Made by a program: the position numbers and the translations under genes. DNA of 64,000 bases, taken from assembly GCA_965228125.1 (NCBI GenBank), contig OZ245791.1, positions 2,542,001 to 2,606,000 on the forward strand, read 5' to 3'. Source of the stretch: GWF2-38-69 sp965228125. GTDB lineage: Bacteria; Verrucomicrobiota; Lentisphaeria; Victivallales; GWF2-38-69. Of this stretch, positions 34,210 to 44,176 are shown in pieces; position 1 is the first letter of the stretch, and every line of letters begins with the position of its first letter. The notes under the pieces were generated by a model, which saw only the letters and a list, made by a program, of their open reading frames with translations, was not told where the DNA came from and searched no databases.

Positions 34210-36135
34210 TCAATGAACTATTTTTACGGCATCCACTGAGCCTATGGATTTCTTCTCGTCTATTTCTTTCAGGTACTCCAGCAAGATTCTGGCTACTTCC
34301 TTGATGCATTCCGGTTTTTGCTGAGCGCTATGGTTTGATTTGATAACTAACTCGCTATTGGCCTGATCGAGATGGGCGCTTGAGTATGGCACGATGCCAT
34401 CAGAACCTGATTTTTCTCCGGCTTTTTTCTGATTGCCAATAATGCAATGGATTTCTAAATTTTTCTTAAAAGGAAGGCTAAGGGATTTATCAAGGTATTT
34501 ACTGGTAGGAGCCAGACTGTCTATACCATTCGGGATAGGATTATCATCCGGCTGCAATCCGGCGGCTACGGTTATGTTTTTCACCAAATCGAAGCTGTTT
34601 TTGGTGATTGTATCAGGAAGGCTGATAAAGTACGACCCGATTCTGGCAAGGGTGAATGTGGCCATTTCAGAACCTCTGTTGGGAGTGGATATAAGTATTA
34701 TACATCCTACGAAAGGGAGGGGTTTGAACACACCAATATCTGATAGGAAATTTTTTTCCTTGTCGGAAAGTTTTAATTTGTTAATATCATCAACGCCCGT
34801 TATTTCGTCTGCTAATTTATACCCCTGGCTGTCCTGAACGGAAAGTCTTGTTAGCAGTCCACCCATGCTGTGGCCTATAATAACCATATGATTGAATTCA
34901 AAATTTTTGCTTTGAGGGTCATATTTCTGATGAACGCTCATAATTGCTTTTCTGAATTGGTACTCAGAGTAGTAAATTGGTTGGCCAGTGGGATACGTAT
35001 AAATCCAGAACTGGTAGTTTTTACGAATTGCCTCATCGCTTAGTAGGGTATTGAGCATTTCGAGCCATGTACTGGGGTCTGACATTAAGCCATGCACGAG
35101 AAGCACTGGAATTTTTTCAGGATTGTAAGGGGCCAGAAAATATAGGCCTTGCAAATCTCCCATTGCAGCAGGGTTGAACATAAATTTAATTCCGCTAATG
35201 GCATGGTACGAGTCAATGCATTCGGCAAGGGCAAGTGAATAATCCTTAGACAGAGGTACTTCTTCTCCATCAATTTGGATATACTCATCGTTAAAACTGT
35301 CATAAAATTCGGGAATTGCGTTTATTGAGCCTTTGTTTAATTCAAAACTTTCAAACTTTATAAAAAATGTGAATGGATAAACCATGCTTACAAGCGCCAA
35401 ATCTTTTTGGAGTTTAGTTCCCTGAGTGTATTTTTGTAAACCTAATATCGGGACACCCAAACCTGACACATAACTATGCGACTGTAAGTTTTTGGGTATA
35501 TAATCATAACAGCTTACGAAATCATCAAATTTTGAGTATGACCATAAAAGATCCGATTTTACCGGCGAAAGTTTTACAATGCCGATAACTAACGGAAAGC
35601 CCTGGGGTTCTTCCAGCGATATGTGATTGTCTGCGCAATATGAGTAAATTTTGGATAGAGCATAGTTATAAAAACGCAGGTCTGCAGCGTAATCCAGGGC
35701 ATTATACGTCGTTGTGCTTTGATTCAGAGATTTATCAAAAATATATTTATATGAATAGAATGCTGTTGACATCCAGTATTTTATCGATTCTTTTCCAGAT
35801 GTATTCTGAGCTTCGAATGTACATAACTCTATCAATGCAGAAAGAGTTTTTACGACGCTATCCTCGCCGGGGATCATTTTGTCGCTAGGCGTTTCGACAA
35901 ATTTGGCCAAGAGTTTGATTACTTTCTGATGGTCATCATTGTAATCATCTAATAGAGCGTTTTTGACTAGAAAATAACGTGTTCTGTATGACAGGTCACC
36001 AGTAGTTAAGGCAGATTTGGACATAATAGCAGCCCAATTATCGCTGCCGACATAAGTAAGGTGAGAAGTAGAGCAGCCCAAAAGAAGAAGAGTCGATATT
36101 AAAATACTAGTGTAATTCTTAATAGTATTAAACAT
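34210..36135 (-). CDS. Lipase-like alpha/beta-hydrolase lipoprotein
   Basis: This 641-residue protein has a lipoprotein signal (LLLLGC, lipidated C21), a long helical N-terminal region and an alpha/beta-hydrolase domain from about residue 340. That domain has the oxyanion start VLLVHGLMSDPSTW, the nucleophile elbow GHSMGG (S423), and a late NHSAQQ histidine. The fold is that of PGAP1-like or PlaB-like esterases/lipases; the substrate is unknown, perhaps lipids or acyl esters at the envelope. The DUF4105 membrane protein gene lies 7 bases upstream, and the two are probably co-expressed. Convergent with rsmI, 19 bases apart. Confidence 0.85.
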   Translation of the reverse strand: MFNTIKNYTSILISTLLLLGCSTSHLTYVGSDNWAAIMSKSALTTGDLSYRTRYFLVKNALLDDYNDDHQKVIKLLAKFVETPSDKMIPGEDSVVKTLSALIELCTFEAQNTSGKESIKYWMSTAFYSYKYIFDKSLNQSTTTYNALDYAADLRFYNYALSKIYSYCADNHISLEEPQGFPLVIGIVKLSPVKSDLLWSYSKFDDFVSCYDYIPKNLQSHSYVSGLGVPILGLQKYTQGTKLQKDLALVSMVYPFTFFIKFESFELNKGSINAIPEFYDSFNDEYIQIDGEEVPLSKDYSLALAECIDSYHAISGIKFMFNPAAMGDLQGLYFLAPYNPEKIPVLLVHGLMSDPSTWLEMLNTLLSDEAIRKNYQFWIYTYPTGQPIYYSEYQFRKAIMSVHQKYDPQSKNFEFNHMVIIGHSMGGLLTRLSVQDSQGYKLADEITGVDDINKLKLSDKEKNFLSDIGVFKPLPFVGCIILISTPNRGSEMATFTLARIGSYFISLPDTITKNSFDLVKNITVAAGLQPDDNPIPNGIDSLAPTSKYLDKSLSLPFKKNLEIHCIIGNQKKAGEKSGSDGIVPYSSAHLDQANSELVIKSNHSAQQKPECIKEVARILLEYLKEIDEKKSIGSVDAVKIVH

Positions 36136-36142
36136 CTGGAAC

Positions 36143-37150
36143 CTAGTCTTTTGTTTGGTTTTTAAATATTCTGATTTCTTTTGAATAGTCGTTTATGTCG
36201 CTATCTTTGTTAATGTATTGATTTATATGATGCAGATTTTTGAACTCATTGAATGTCATTTCTTGATCTTGAAAAGCCCCTCTCTCATAGAATAGCTTAT
36301 CCGAGTATCCGTTGCATATGTACCTGTAATCGAATTCCATTCTTTCTCCACGGGCATGTCTAAGGTCCATGAGCAAGCTGGTGAGACAGTTCTCTTTAAG
36401 AACATTATAAAACTCAGGATGTGTATTTAGTCTATTAACTTTTTGCAAAATCGAAACAAAAAGCGACCTGATCATCTCTTTTTTTGCTTTGACCTGATAC
36501 ATGTATACTTCTTCATTTCTGAAATTGGTACGGAGCCTGAGAACATCTTTTTCGTCTGATAGGACATATATGATGCCATATTGATTGTACAAACCCATCA
36601 ATCCTGTTTGTGGTTGATCTTTTTTGAGTCGTGTTTCCACTGAAACACACAGATAATCTCCGCCTTTGAATCCAAAAGAGAGTATAGTGTGAGCTATGGC
36701 TTTGTTGCCATCCCAATAGGAGAGGACATAGTAAAGTGATTCGATGTTATCCAGATCGAATTCCTTGTTATAATAATGCACCTTGAAATCTTTTTCGCTT
36801 TCGTATTGGAAATCACGAATGTTTTTAATAAACACGTCATTTCCCTTGAAAGTCACTGAAGGCATGACTGCTACACTGGCGATCCAATTTCCTTCATTTG
36901 ATGCTGGCATGTACTCGTAGTAAAAAGCTATGGAAAGGCAGACGAGCAAAGCCAGCCAATAGATATACCATCTGTGTCTGAAAATGATCAGGCAGAGCGG
37001 AACTAGAATGGCAAAAGCCCATGCAAGCGGAGCTCTGAGGTATTCCCACGGTATATTGAGGTAGTAAACAGCCCCTATGCACCAGAGATATAACACTCCT
37101 AGTATTATGTATTTTATAATTCCAATGATCAATTTCAGAATAAAATTCAT
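36143..37150 (-). CDS. DUF4105 membrane protein
   Basis: This 335-residue protein has three or four N-terminal membrane segments (to about residue 85) followed by an extracytoplasmic domain. The DUF4105 pattern is visible in the latter: YWDGNKAIAHTILSFGFKGGDYLCVSVETR, then VLSDEKDVLRLRTNFRNEEVYMYQV, then ENCLTSLL. DUF4105 has a papain-like protease fold with conserved histidine and cysteine and occurs beside lipase-type and lacto-N-biosidase-chaperone genes. Here the likely residues are H148 or so in AHT and the cysteine in NCLT. The gene lies between fbaB and the lipoprotein lipase and overlaps neither. Confidence 0.8.
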   Translation of the reverse strand: MNFILKLIIGIIKYIILGVLYLWCIGAVYYLNIPWEYLRAPLAWAFAILVPLCLIIFRHRWYIYWLALLVCLSIAFYYEYMPASNEGNWIASVAVMPSVTFKGNDVFIKNIRDFQYESEKDFKVHYYNKEFDLDNIESLYYVLSYWDGNKAIAHTILSFGFKGGDYLCVSVETRLKKDQPQTGLMGLYNQYGIIYVLSDEKDVLRLRTNFRNEEVYMYQVKAKKEMIRSLFVSILQKVNRLNTHPEFYNVLKENCLTSLLMDLRHARGERMEFDYRYICNGYSDKLFYERGAFQDQEMTFNEFKNLHHINQYINKDSDINDYSKEIRIFKNQTKD

Positions 37151-37158
37151 TATTAAAA

Positions 37159-38217
37159 TTAAGCGATGGTTATGTCTTTTGAAAGATACACATCTTGAAC
37201 GGCCTGTATGAGTTTTATGCCGTCTTCCATTGGTTTCTGGAAGGCTTTTCGTCCCATTATCAGACCCATTCCTCCTGCGCGTTTATTTATCACTGCAGTT
37301 TTTACTGCATCTTGAGTGTCGTTTTTGCCTGAAGCGCCGCCAGAATTTATAAGTCCTGCTCTGCCCATATAGCAATTTGCTACCTGATACCTTGTTAAGT
37401 CTATCGGATGGTCTGTGGTTAATTTTGAATAGACAAGCGGGCTGGTTTTGCCAAACTTTATCGCATTATAACCGCCGTTGCAGTCTGGGAGTTTCTGTTT
37501 GATGATGTCTGCCTTTATAGTTACTCCAAGGTGATTGCCCTGTCCTGTCAGGTCTGCGGATGATTCGTAGTTCACTCCGTCTTTGGTAAAGCCATTGTTT
37601 CTAAGGTAGCACCAGAGGACAGTAAACATCCCAAGCTGATGTGCTCTTTCAAAGGCCTCGGAAACTTCCTCAATTTGTCTTCTTGATTCGGCTGAACCAA
37701 AATAGATTGTTGCACCGACTGCTGCTGCGCCGAGATTCCAGGCTTCTTCTACAGACGTAAACATTTTTTGGTCGTATGTATTCGGATAGGATAGGATTTC
37801 ATTATGATTGAGCTTGAGAAGGAAAGGTATTTTGTGAGCATACTTTCTGGAAACGGAAGCCAATACGCCAAGAGTGGAGGCTACGGCATTGCATCCGGCT
37901 TCTATAGCCAGTTTAATTATGTTTTCAGGGTCAAAATAGAGTGGGTTTGGAGCAAAAGAAGCGCCTGCTGAGTGTTCAATTCCCTGGTCAACAGGAAGGA
38001 TAGATATATATCCGGTGCCTGAAAGTCTTCCTGTGTTAAACATCTGTTGAAGGCTTCTTAGAGTATTTATGGATCTGTCAGTCGGGATAAAAATATCATC
38101 GACAAAATTTGCCGAAGGCAGATGGATCATACTTTTTGGGATGGTAGAGCATTGATGGTTAAGAAGAAAGTCTTTATCTTCTCCGAGGATTTCAAAAATA
38201 TTGATTGAATTAGGCAT
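37159..38217 (-). CDS. fbaB: Class I fructose-bisphosphate aldolase, DhnA type
   Basis: This 352-residue enzyme reversibly cleaves fructose 1,6-bisphosphate into dihydroxyacetone phosphate and glyceraldehyde 3-phosphate using a Schiff-base lysine. Recognised by ILPVDQGIEHSAGASFAPNP near residues 73-92, LKLNHNEILSYPNTYDQ, GATIYFGSAES and the lysine in GVTIKADIIKQK, with the phosphate-binding GGASGKNDTQDAV near 292. It is full length. It serves central glycolysis and would process sugar released by the glycan operon. It lies between the flavoprotein gene (24 bases upstream) and the DUF4105 gene (8 bases downstream). Confidence 0.96.
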   Translation of the reverse strand: MPNSINIFEILGEDKDFLLNHQCSTIPKSMIHLPSANFVDDIFIPTDRSINTLRSLQQMFNTGRLSGTGYISILPVDQGIEHSAGASFAPNPLYFDPENIIKLAIEAGCNAVASTLGVLASVSRKYAHKIPFLLKLNHNEILSYPNTYDQKMFTSVEEAWNLGAAAVGATIYFGSAESRRQIEEVSEAFERAHQLGMFTVLWCYLRNNGFTKDGVNYESSADLTGQGNHLGVTIKADIIKQKLPDCNGGYNAIKFGKTSPLVYSKLTTDHPIDLTRYQVANCYMGRAGLINSGGASGKNDTQDAVKTAVINKRAGGMGLIMGRKAFQKPMEDGIKLIQAVQDVYLSKDITIA

Positions 38218-38241
38218 GGGTTGTTTTTCCTTATTTTAATG

Positions 38242-38877
38242 TTATCTGATAAAGTTAGTTAATATTTGCCTGGCACCGTCAGGCTCGGCTATTTTCCCTT
38301 TTGCAAATTCCAGGCATTTGAGGAGCCAAGCCATATTCTTACCAAGGTTGGTCATGGTCTGTAGTCCCTCTGCGTCCTTAAGAGCTTCGCCTTCTAACAT
38401 TCCAAAGCCCATGTTCCAGTAGGTTGTTCCTACTGTTAGCATCTGCGAGATTGTAAAAAATGCATTTATCGTATTAAGCCCTTGAACTGCTCCAGCTCTT
38501 CTTACAGCCAGAACTGCCGCCCCGGGCTTCAACTTAAAAGGGTCTCCATTCACGCAACCAACCATACTGACTCTGTCGATAAAGGTCTTCATCTGGCCTG
38601 AAATATTGGCGCAGTAAATAGGACTTCCTAAAATAACGGCATCTGCGGCTTTTATCTTTTCTATATGATCATTTAGATCATCAGAGGTTATGACGCATTT
38701 GCAGTTTTTATTTTCAGCACATTTCATACAGCCTATGCAGCCTTTGTAGTTTTTTAACCCGATATTGATTTCTTCTGTTTCTATTCCTTCTTTGTTTAGT
38801 TGTTTGAACACTGCTTGAATCAGGATTGAAGTGTTTCCGTTTTTTCTGGGGCTTCCATTATAGGCTATTACTTTCAT
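38242..38877 (-). CDS. Iron-sulfur flavoprotein (FMN and 4Fe-4S)
   Basis: This 211-residue protein has a flavodoxin-like FMN fold, with GSPRKNGNTS near residues 8-17 binding the phosphate. The insert C47-x2-C50-x2-C53-x5-C59 matches the compact cluster motif of archaeal Isf-type iron-sulfur flavoproteins, which shuttle electrons between FMN and a 4Fe-4S cluster. Later ILGSPIYCANISGQMKTFIDR binds the isoalloxazine. A role in anaerobic electron transfer or oxidant removal is probable. It is the first gene of a minus-strand group with fbaB. Confidence 0.92.
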   Translation of the reverse strand: MKVIAYNGSPRKNGNTSILIQAVFKQLNKEGIETEEINIGLKNYKGCIGCMKCAENKNCKCVITSDDLNDHIEKIKAADAVILGSPIYCANISGQMKTFIDRVSMVGCVNGDPFKLKPGAAVLAVRRAGAVQGLNTINAFFTISQMLTVGTTYWNMGFGMLEGEALKDAEGLQTMTNLGKNMAWLLKCLEFAKGKIAEPDGARQILTNFIR

Positions 38878-39092
38878 AGTATCTACTCCATTATGGTTGT
38901 AGTATTTTTTGCTATAGGATGTTTTCGATTATAGCGAATAATTTGTGGATTTTTAGTAATTTTTTTAGAAAATTGAACTTTAATTGTTTTTTAAGTTTTT
39001 TGAGTGTCATAAGTGTGTTAGAATATCTCAAAAATATTTATCGTTACGCAGTGACATTATTTCGCAATAAGTATCATGTAGGTTAATCTGAA

Positions 39093-40292
39093 ATGAAGGG
39101 TTTTTTCTTAGATAACATTCTTTCCAAAGTGGAAAGTCTTGACTCTAAAAATCTTCAGGCTTTTATTCATAAGTTGATAAAACACAAAGACTTTCTTGAA
39201 ATAGTTTTCAATGCGGTCAAGGAAGGCATAGTCGTGATAGACAGGGATTTGAATATCAGGTATTACAACAGGAGTGCATCAGATATGCTTGGGATACCGG
39301 AAGAATCCAAAGAGCTCAAAATTTCGACCTTTTTCAAAAATGTTGATTGGAGTAGGATTCTTCAATATGATGAGAAAGACTGGTACAGAATATCGAGGCA
39401 GGAACTTGAAATATTTTATCCGGTTAGAAGAATTATAAGTTTCTATGTGGTGCCGCATGATGATGGTGATAATCTCGCAACAATAATCCTGAGCGACATA
39501 ACTGAAAAAATCAGAAGTCAGGAAGAGAACATCGAGAGCGAGAAAGTGGCTTTGATGTCCATGTTGGCTGCAGGAGTGGCACATGAAATAGGTAACCCTC
39601 TTAACAGTCTAAATATTCACCTTGAACTTCTGGAGAGGGACTTTAAGGGAAAAATGGATGGGGAGGCGATGGATATTCTTAATACAGCCAGGAGCGAAGT
39701 AAAGAGGCTAGACCTCATAATATCCCAATTTTTAGGTGCAATAAGGCCTTCTAAAACAATTTACGAGCCATTAGATGTCCAGGATATTCTGACCTATACT
39801 GTCGAGTTTATGAAGAACGAATTGGACGAGCATTCAGTTGTGGTAGAGAGGAATTTCCTAGATGTTTGCCCTCTAATAAATGGCGATCATAACCAGCTCA
39901 AACAAGCATTTTTTAACATTATCAAGAATGCTATGCAAGCCATGCCTGGCGGAGGAGAGATCAGGCTTGAAACTTTTCATGACAATGACAAGGATAAGCT
40001 TTTTGTTGTTGTTTCTGATACCGGATGCGGAATCGCGGCTAACGACATTGCAAATATTTTTGAACCCTATTTTACCAAGAAAAACAAAGGGACGGGTTTA
40101 GGACTGATGATTGTAGAGAAAATAATAAGGGAACATGGGGCAGAGTTAACTGTCGAAAGTGAGCCCGGTAAAGGTTCTAAATTCATAGTAGCCTTCCCTT
40201 TAAAAACACATAAGATTAAGCTATTGGAATCCAATATTAATACTTATAACGACCAACCAAAACCTCAAGGAGAAATATGTCAAAACGAGTAA
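39093..40292 (+). CDS. PAS-containing sensor histidine kinase (NtrB-like)
   Basis: This 399-residue cytoplasmic kinase has no membrane segments. A PAS-like sensor domain occupies about residues 35-145. The H-box GVAHEIGNPLNS contains the phosphorylated H164, and the ATPase domain has an N-box IIKNAMQAMPG, DTGCGI and GTGLGLMIVEKII. It should phosphorylate the NtrC-type regulator encoded downstream. A small secreted-protein gene begins inside its last codons (16-base overlap) and sits between kinase and regulator, so three genes are translationally linked. Signal type is unknown, since a soluble PAS domain could sense redox, a small metabolite or another protein. Confidence 0.93.
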   Translation: MKGFFLDNILSKVESLDSKNLQAFIHKLIKHKDFLEIVFNAVKEGIVVIDRDLNIRYYNRSASDMLGIPEESKELKISTFFKNVDWSRILQYDEKDWYRISRQELEIFYPVRRIISFYVVPHDDGDNLATIILSDITEKIRSQEENIESEKVALMSMLAAGVAHEIGNPLNSLNIHLELLERDFKGKMDGEAMDILNTARSEVKRLDLIISQFLGAIRPSKTIYEPLDVQDILTYTVEFMKNELDEHSVVVERNFLDVCPLINGDHNQLKQAFFNIIKNAMQAMPGGGEIRLETFHDNDKDKLFVVVSDTGCGIAANDIANIFEPYFTKKNKGTGLGLMIVEKIIREHGAELTVESEPGKGSKFIVAFPLKTHKIKLLESNINTYNDQPKPQGEICQNE

Positions 40293-40897
40293 TTATTACA
40301 TTATGCTTTCTGATCACAACATTCCCATTTTTCGCTGGTGAACCTGTTATTACAACTACTACGGTTCAGATACCTTCTGTTGATTCCAGCCAGACATCAC
40401 TGCCTAAATTGGAATCCTATCAGGACTTGTTGCGTAAAGCAAATTCTTTTTTGTTGGAGCTAAGAAAAAATATTTTGTCAAGTGCTGACAAAAATGACCC
40501 AAAAGCGGTTATGTTTTCAAAGGCATGTGCCGATAATATACAGGAAATAATAGATAACATAGGTTCCCTCATGAAACTACAAGAAATCTATGGGATAAAT
40601 ACATATTGTAAGCAGATATTTGAGCCGAGTCAATGCGATATATGGTCTGGTGAAAGCTGTAAAAAATTGGCAGAGACAAACCAAAAGATTTCTGAAGATA
40701 TGAAGAAACAATCAGAAGAATTAGTCCGTAGCGGAAAAACTGTTGAAGCAGATTCCTGTAAGACAGCCTCTGAAGTAGCGCTTGATATGTCAAAAATATA
40801 TATGGGGTTAGCTCAAGATCAGGACAATTTGTCAAAATCTATTGAAGACTTCTCCCATTATTGCAAAGAAAAAGAACAGTCGTTAAAGAATGATTAG
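40277..40897 (+). CDS. Small secreted helical protein within the two-component operon
   Basis: I do not recognise this 206-residue protein. It has a Sec signal peptide (about residues 1-21, ending near FFAG-EP). The mature part is helical, with heptad-like stretches and five cysteines that could form disulfides. Its ATG overlaps the end of the kinase gene, and the regulator gene follows within 40 bases. It may be a periplasmic accessory or an output of the system; no membrane helix exists to link it directly to the soluble kinase. Confidence 0.75.
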   Translation: MSKRVIITLCFLITTFPFFAGEPVITTTTVQIPSVDSSQTSLPKLESYQDLLRKANSFLLELRKNILSSADKNDPKAVMFSKACADNIQEIIDNIGSLMKLQEIYGINTYCKQIFEPSQCDIWSGESCKKLAETNQKISEDMKKQSEELVRSGKTVEADSCKTASEVALDMSKIYMGLAQDQDNLSKSIEDFSHYCKEKEQSLKND

Positions 40898-40936
40898 AAT
40901 TTTAGATTTTCAGAGATAATCCTTTTGGAAAAAGAA

Positions 40937-42295
40937 ATGCAAAAAAAATCTATTCTACTTATCGAAGACGACAGAAATACAAGAAACGGCGTATTTAAAC
41001 TCCTGAATAGAAAATATGATGTTACTGTAGCGGAAGAGGGGTTACGCGGTATTAATGTGCTTCAGAGAAATACTTTTGATCTGATACTTTCAGACATACA
41101 AATGCCTGGCGCCACAGGAATGGATGTTCTGGCTGAGTCTTTAAAAAAAAATCCGCCCCCGCCATGCATTTTGATCACAGCCTATGGATCCATAGAAACA
41201 GCAGTGGATGCCATTAAAGCAGGAGCCTACGACTTTGTCTCTAAGCCTATAGATGTAAGCAGGTTGGAGCTTATCATAGAAAGAGCGTTGGAATCTAAGG
41301 AGCTCAAAGAAGAAAACACCAGGCTTAAAAAACAGCTCGACGAGAAATTCGGAGTGGAAAATATTGTTGGAAAATCGACAAGAATGGCTGAACTTATAGA
41401 GCTTGTCAAACAGATTGCCCCTGCTCGTTCCACGATTTTAATAACAGGTGAAAGCGGCACAGGAAAGGAATTGATTGCTCAGTCAATACATACTTTGAGT
41501 GGAAGAAAGGGCCCCTTTGTCCCTGTTCACTGTGCGGCTCTTCCTTCCAACCTTTTGGAAAGCGAACTTTTCGGGCATGAAAAAGGGGCTTTTACAGGAG
41601 CATCCGAACGCAGGAAAGGACGTTTTGAAATAGCTGATGGCGGGACAATATTCCTTGATGAAATAGGGGAAATAGATCAATTGGTTCAGGTAAAACTTCT
41701 TAGAATACTTGAAACAAAGACCTTTGAGCGTGTTGGTGGAACAGAATCTATTCTGACAGATGCAAGAATAGTCGCTGCGACAAACAAAAATCTGGAGAAA
41801 ATGGTTAAGGAAGGAACTTTCAGGGAAGATTTGTTTTTCAGGTTAGATGTTTTAAATATAGAACTCCCGCCTCTTAGAGACAGGAGAGATGATATTCCTT
41901 TGCTCTCAAAGAGTTTTATAGATTATTTTGCTAAAGAAAACAATAAGAAAATCGATGGGATATCCAATGATACGATGAATGCCCTCCAAATTTATGATTG
42001 GCCGGGTAATATCAGAGAGCTCAGGAATTGCATAGAAAGAATGGTGGTTCTTTCCAGAGAATCCACTCTCCAGATAACTTCGCTTCCGGTAAATATCAGA
42101 GAAAAGGTGATGCCTGATTCTGTTAATATCCGCCCGCCCGTTATTAATGATTCCCTTGACATAGAAAGCAATGAGAAGAAATTAATAATAAAAGCACTGG
42201 ATGATACTGATGGCAATAGGACATTAGCCGCAGAAAAACTCGGTATTAGCCGTAGAACTCTTCATCGTAAACTCAACGAGTACGGGATACATTAA
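40937..42295 (+). CDS. NtrC-family sigma-54-dependent response regulator
   Basis: This response regulator has a receiver domain with phospho-acceptor D53 (DIQMPG), a central AAA+ ATPase with Walker A GESGTGKE at 171-178 and the sigma-54 contact loop GAFTGA at 217-222, and a C-terminal Fis-type helix-turn-helix with RRTLHRKLNEYGI. It hydrolyses ATP to open sigma-54 promoters. An alternative TTG start lies 12 bases upstream, but the ATG at 40937 has GGA spaced 7 bases away. Its partner is the kinase encoded at 39093. No clear -24/-12 promoter was found near it in the window, so its targets are unknown. Confidence 0.94.
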   Translation: MQKKSILLIEDDRNTRNGVFKLLNRKYDVTVAEEGLRGINVLQRNTFDLILSDIQMPGATGMDVLAESLKKNPPPPCILITAYGSIETAVDAIKAGAYDFVSKPIDVSRLELIIERALESKELKEENTRLKKQLDEKFGVENIVGKSTRMAELIELVKQIAPARSTILITGESGTGKELIAQSIHTLSGRKGPFVPVHCAALPSNLLESELFGHEKGAFTGASERRKGRFEIADGGTIFLDEIGEIDQLVQVKLLRILETKTFERVGGTESILTDARIVAATNKNLEKMVKEGTFREDLFFRLDVLNIELPPLRDRRDDIPLLSKSFIDYFAKENNKKIDGISNDTMNALQIYDWPGNIRELRNCIERMVVLSRESTLQITSLPVNIREKVMPDSVNIRPPVINDSLDIESNEKKLIIKALDDTDGNRTLAAEKLGISRRTLHRKLNEYGIH

Positions 42296-42348
42296 TCTTT
42301 CTCAACTTTAAACCATGACCAACTTTTAAATATTAGGATTTTGTTTTT

Positions 42349-44076
42349 ATGAGAATGTCAAAATTAGTCGGCAGGAGGATCAAGGAAGATCCAAGAGATG
42401 CCCAAATTATAAGCCACAAATATATTATCAGAGGCGGTTATGCCAGAATAGTATCAGCAGGGATTTATTCCATACTTCCGTTAGGCAAGAGAATTACGCA
42501 GAAGATAGAAGCTATTATCAGGGATGAGATGAATTCTATCGACGGACAGGAAGTTTTAATGCCTGTTGTCTTGCCCAGAGAACTTTGGGAAGAGTCAGGA
42601 AGGTATCAAAGTGTGGGAGAGGAACTCCTGAGGTTTAAGGACAGAAACGGAAAAGATATGCTTCTTGGAATGACTCATGAGGAAGCGGTTGTTCACCTTG
42701 TCAGATCTGAAGTAAACAGCTACAAACAGCTTCCTGTAATGGTCTATCAGATACAGACTAAATACAGAGACGAGGCTCGGCCAAGGGCAGGGTTGATTCG
42801 CGTAAGGGAATTTACCATGAAAGATGCTTATTCTTTTCATGAAACCCAGGAATGCCTCGAAAACTACTACGAAAAAGCGCACAAGGCATATGAGAATATC
42901 TTCAGAAGATTAGGGATGAAAAATGTAGTTTCCATCAAGTCCGATTCAGGCATGATGGGCGGTAAGGTTTCTCACGAATTTATGGCAATATCAGATGCAG
43001 GAGAAGACACCATTTTTATATCTCCTTGCGGCAAATATAAAGCTAACAAAGATGTGGCTACTGCTAACTGGAAGTTTCTGTCTGCCGAACCAGAAGAACT
43101 AGAAAAAGTTCATACTCCAGATAAAGAAAGCATTGAGGAAGTAGCGGCATTTCTTGGTTTGAAACCTGAAAATACGGGAAAAGCTGTCTTTTATGTCGAC
43201 AGTAATGAACATCTCATATTTGTAATGATAAGAGGTGATTTTGAAGTTAACGAAACAAAACTTAAAAACTACCTGAAATCTCCTTCACTAAGATTTGCTA
43301 CAGATGAAGAGATACTTAAGTGCGGGGCTGTTCCAGGTTATGCTTCGCCTCTTAGCCTGAATAAATCAGACAAACTGAGGATAATCGTGGATTCTTCCGC
43401 TTCGCAAACTTCCAACCTTGTTGTCGGAGCTAACGAAAAGGACTACCATGTCAAAAACTTTAATCAGCCCAGAGACCTTCCCGGAGCTGAAATTACCGAA
43501 ATCGCCACTGTAAGGGCAGGGGACCCGTGTCCGTTAACCGGAGCGCCTCTCGAAGAAAGAAGAGGAATAGAAGTGGGAAATATTTTTCAACTTGGAGTTA
43601 AATACTCTGAATCAATGGGATGTACATATCTTGATAAAAATGGAAAAACCCACCCAATGATTATGGGATGCTATGGGATCGGAGTAGGCAGGAGCATGGC
43701 ATCTGTTATTGAGCATTCACATGATGATTACGGCCCGATCTGGCCGATCTCGATTGCTCCGTTTCAGGTGCATATCTGCGCTTTGAATATCAAGGAGGAA
43801 TCTGTAAGAAACGCTTCAGAAAAGCTCTATGCCGATCTTCAGACAAAAGGTGTGGAAGTGTTGTTTGACGACAGGGGTGAAAAAGCAGGTTTTATGTTCA
43901 ATGATGCCGATCTTATAGGAGTGCCGTTCAGAGTTATAATTTCCCCAAAAACTCTTGAATCAAATTCCATAGAACTTGGTATTCGCGGAACTAAAGATAA
44001 ACAGATGCTTCCTCTTGAAGGAATAGTTGAACATCTTAAGAAGCTAATAGAAGAAGAGAAGCTAAAATATCAGTAA
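42349..44076 (+). CDS. proS: Prolyl-tRNA synthetase
   Basis: This 575-residue class II aminoacyl-tRNA synthetase charges tRNA-Pro. The bacterial-type layout is complete: class II motif 1 and 2 region with LGMTHEEAVVHL and QTKYRDEARPRAGLIRVREF, then an editing (YbaK-like) insertion at about residues 240-390 which removes mischarged alanine, motif 3 (GCYGIGVGRSMASVIE) and an anticodon-binding domain from about residue 465. The length is normal. It follows the response-regulator gene by 53 bases and precedes the large structured RNA. No terminator was recognised directly after it. Confidence 0.97.
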   Translation: MRMSKLVGRRIKEDPRDAQIISHKYIIRGGYARIVSAGIYSILPLGKRITQKIEAIIRDEMNSIDGQEVLMPVVLPRELWEESGRYQSVGEELLRFKDRNGKDMLLGMTHEEAVVHLVRSEVNSYKQLPVMVYQIQTKYRDEARPRAGLIRVREFTMKDAYSFHETQECLENYYEKAHKAYENIFRRLGMKNVVSIKSDSGMMGGKVSHEFMAISDAGEDTIFISPCGKYKANKDVATANWKFLSAEPEELEKVHTPDKESIEEVAAFLGLKPENTGKAVFYVDSNEHLIFVMIRGDFEVNETKLKNYLKSPSLRFATDEEILKCGAVPGYASPLSLNKSDKLRIIVDSSASQTSNLVVGANEKDYHVKNFNQPRDLPGAEITEIATVRAGDPCPLTGAPLEERRGIEVGNIFQLGVKYSESMGCTYLDKNGKTHPMIMGCYGIGVGRSMASVIEHSHDDYGPIWPISIAPFQVHICALNIKEESVRNASEKLYADLQTKGVEVLFDDRGEKAGFMFNDADLIGVPFRVIISPKTLESNSIELGIRGTKDKQMLPLEGIVEHLKKLIEEEKLKYQ

Positions 44077-44176
44077 TATGACTGAAAAGCTCTGTGTTTA
44101 TAGTGTTTTTGAGCGAAAGTCAGCCTCAAAATGAGTGTGTATGAAAAAAATTTTAAAATATTTTTCTTTAATGATT

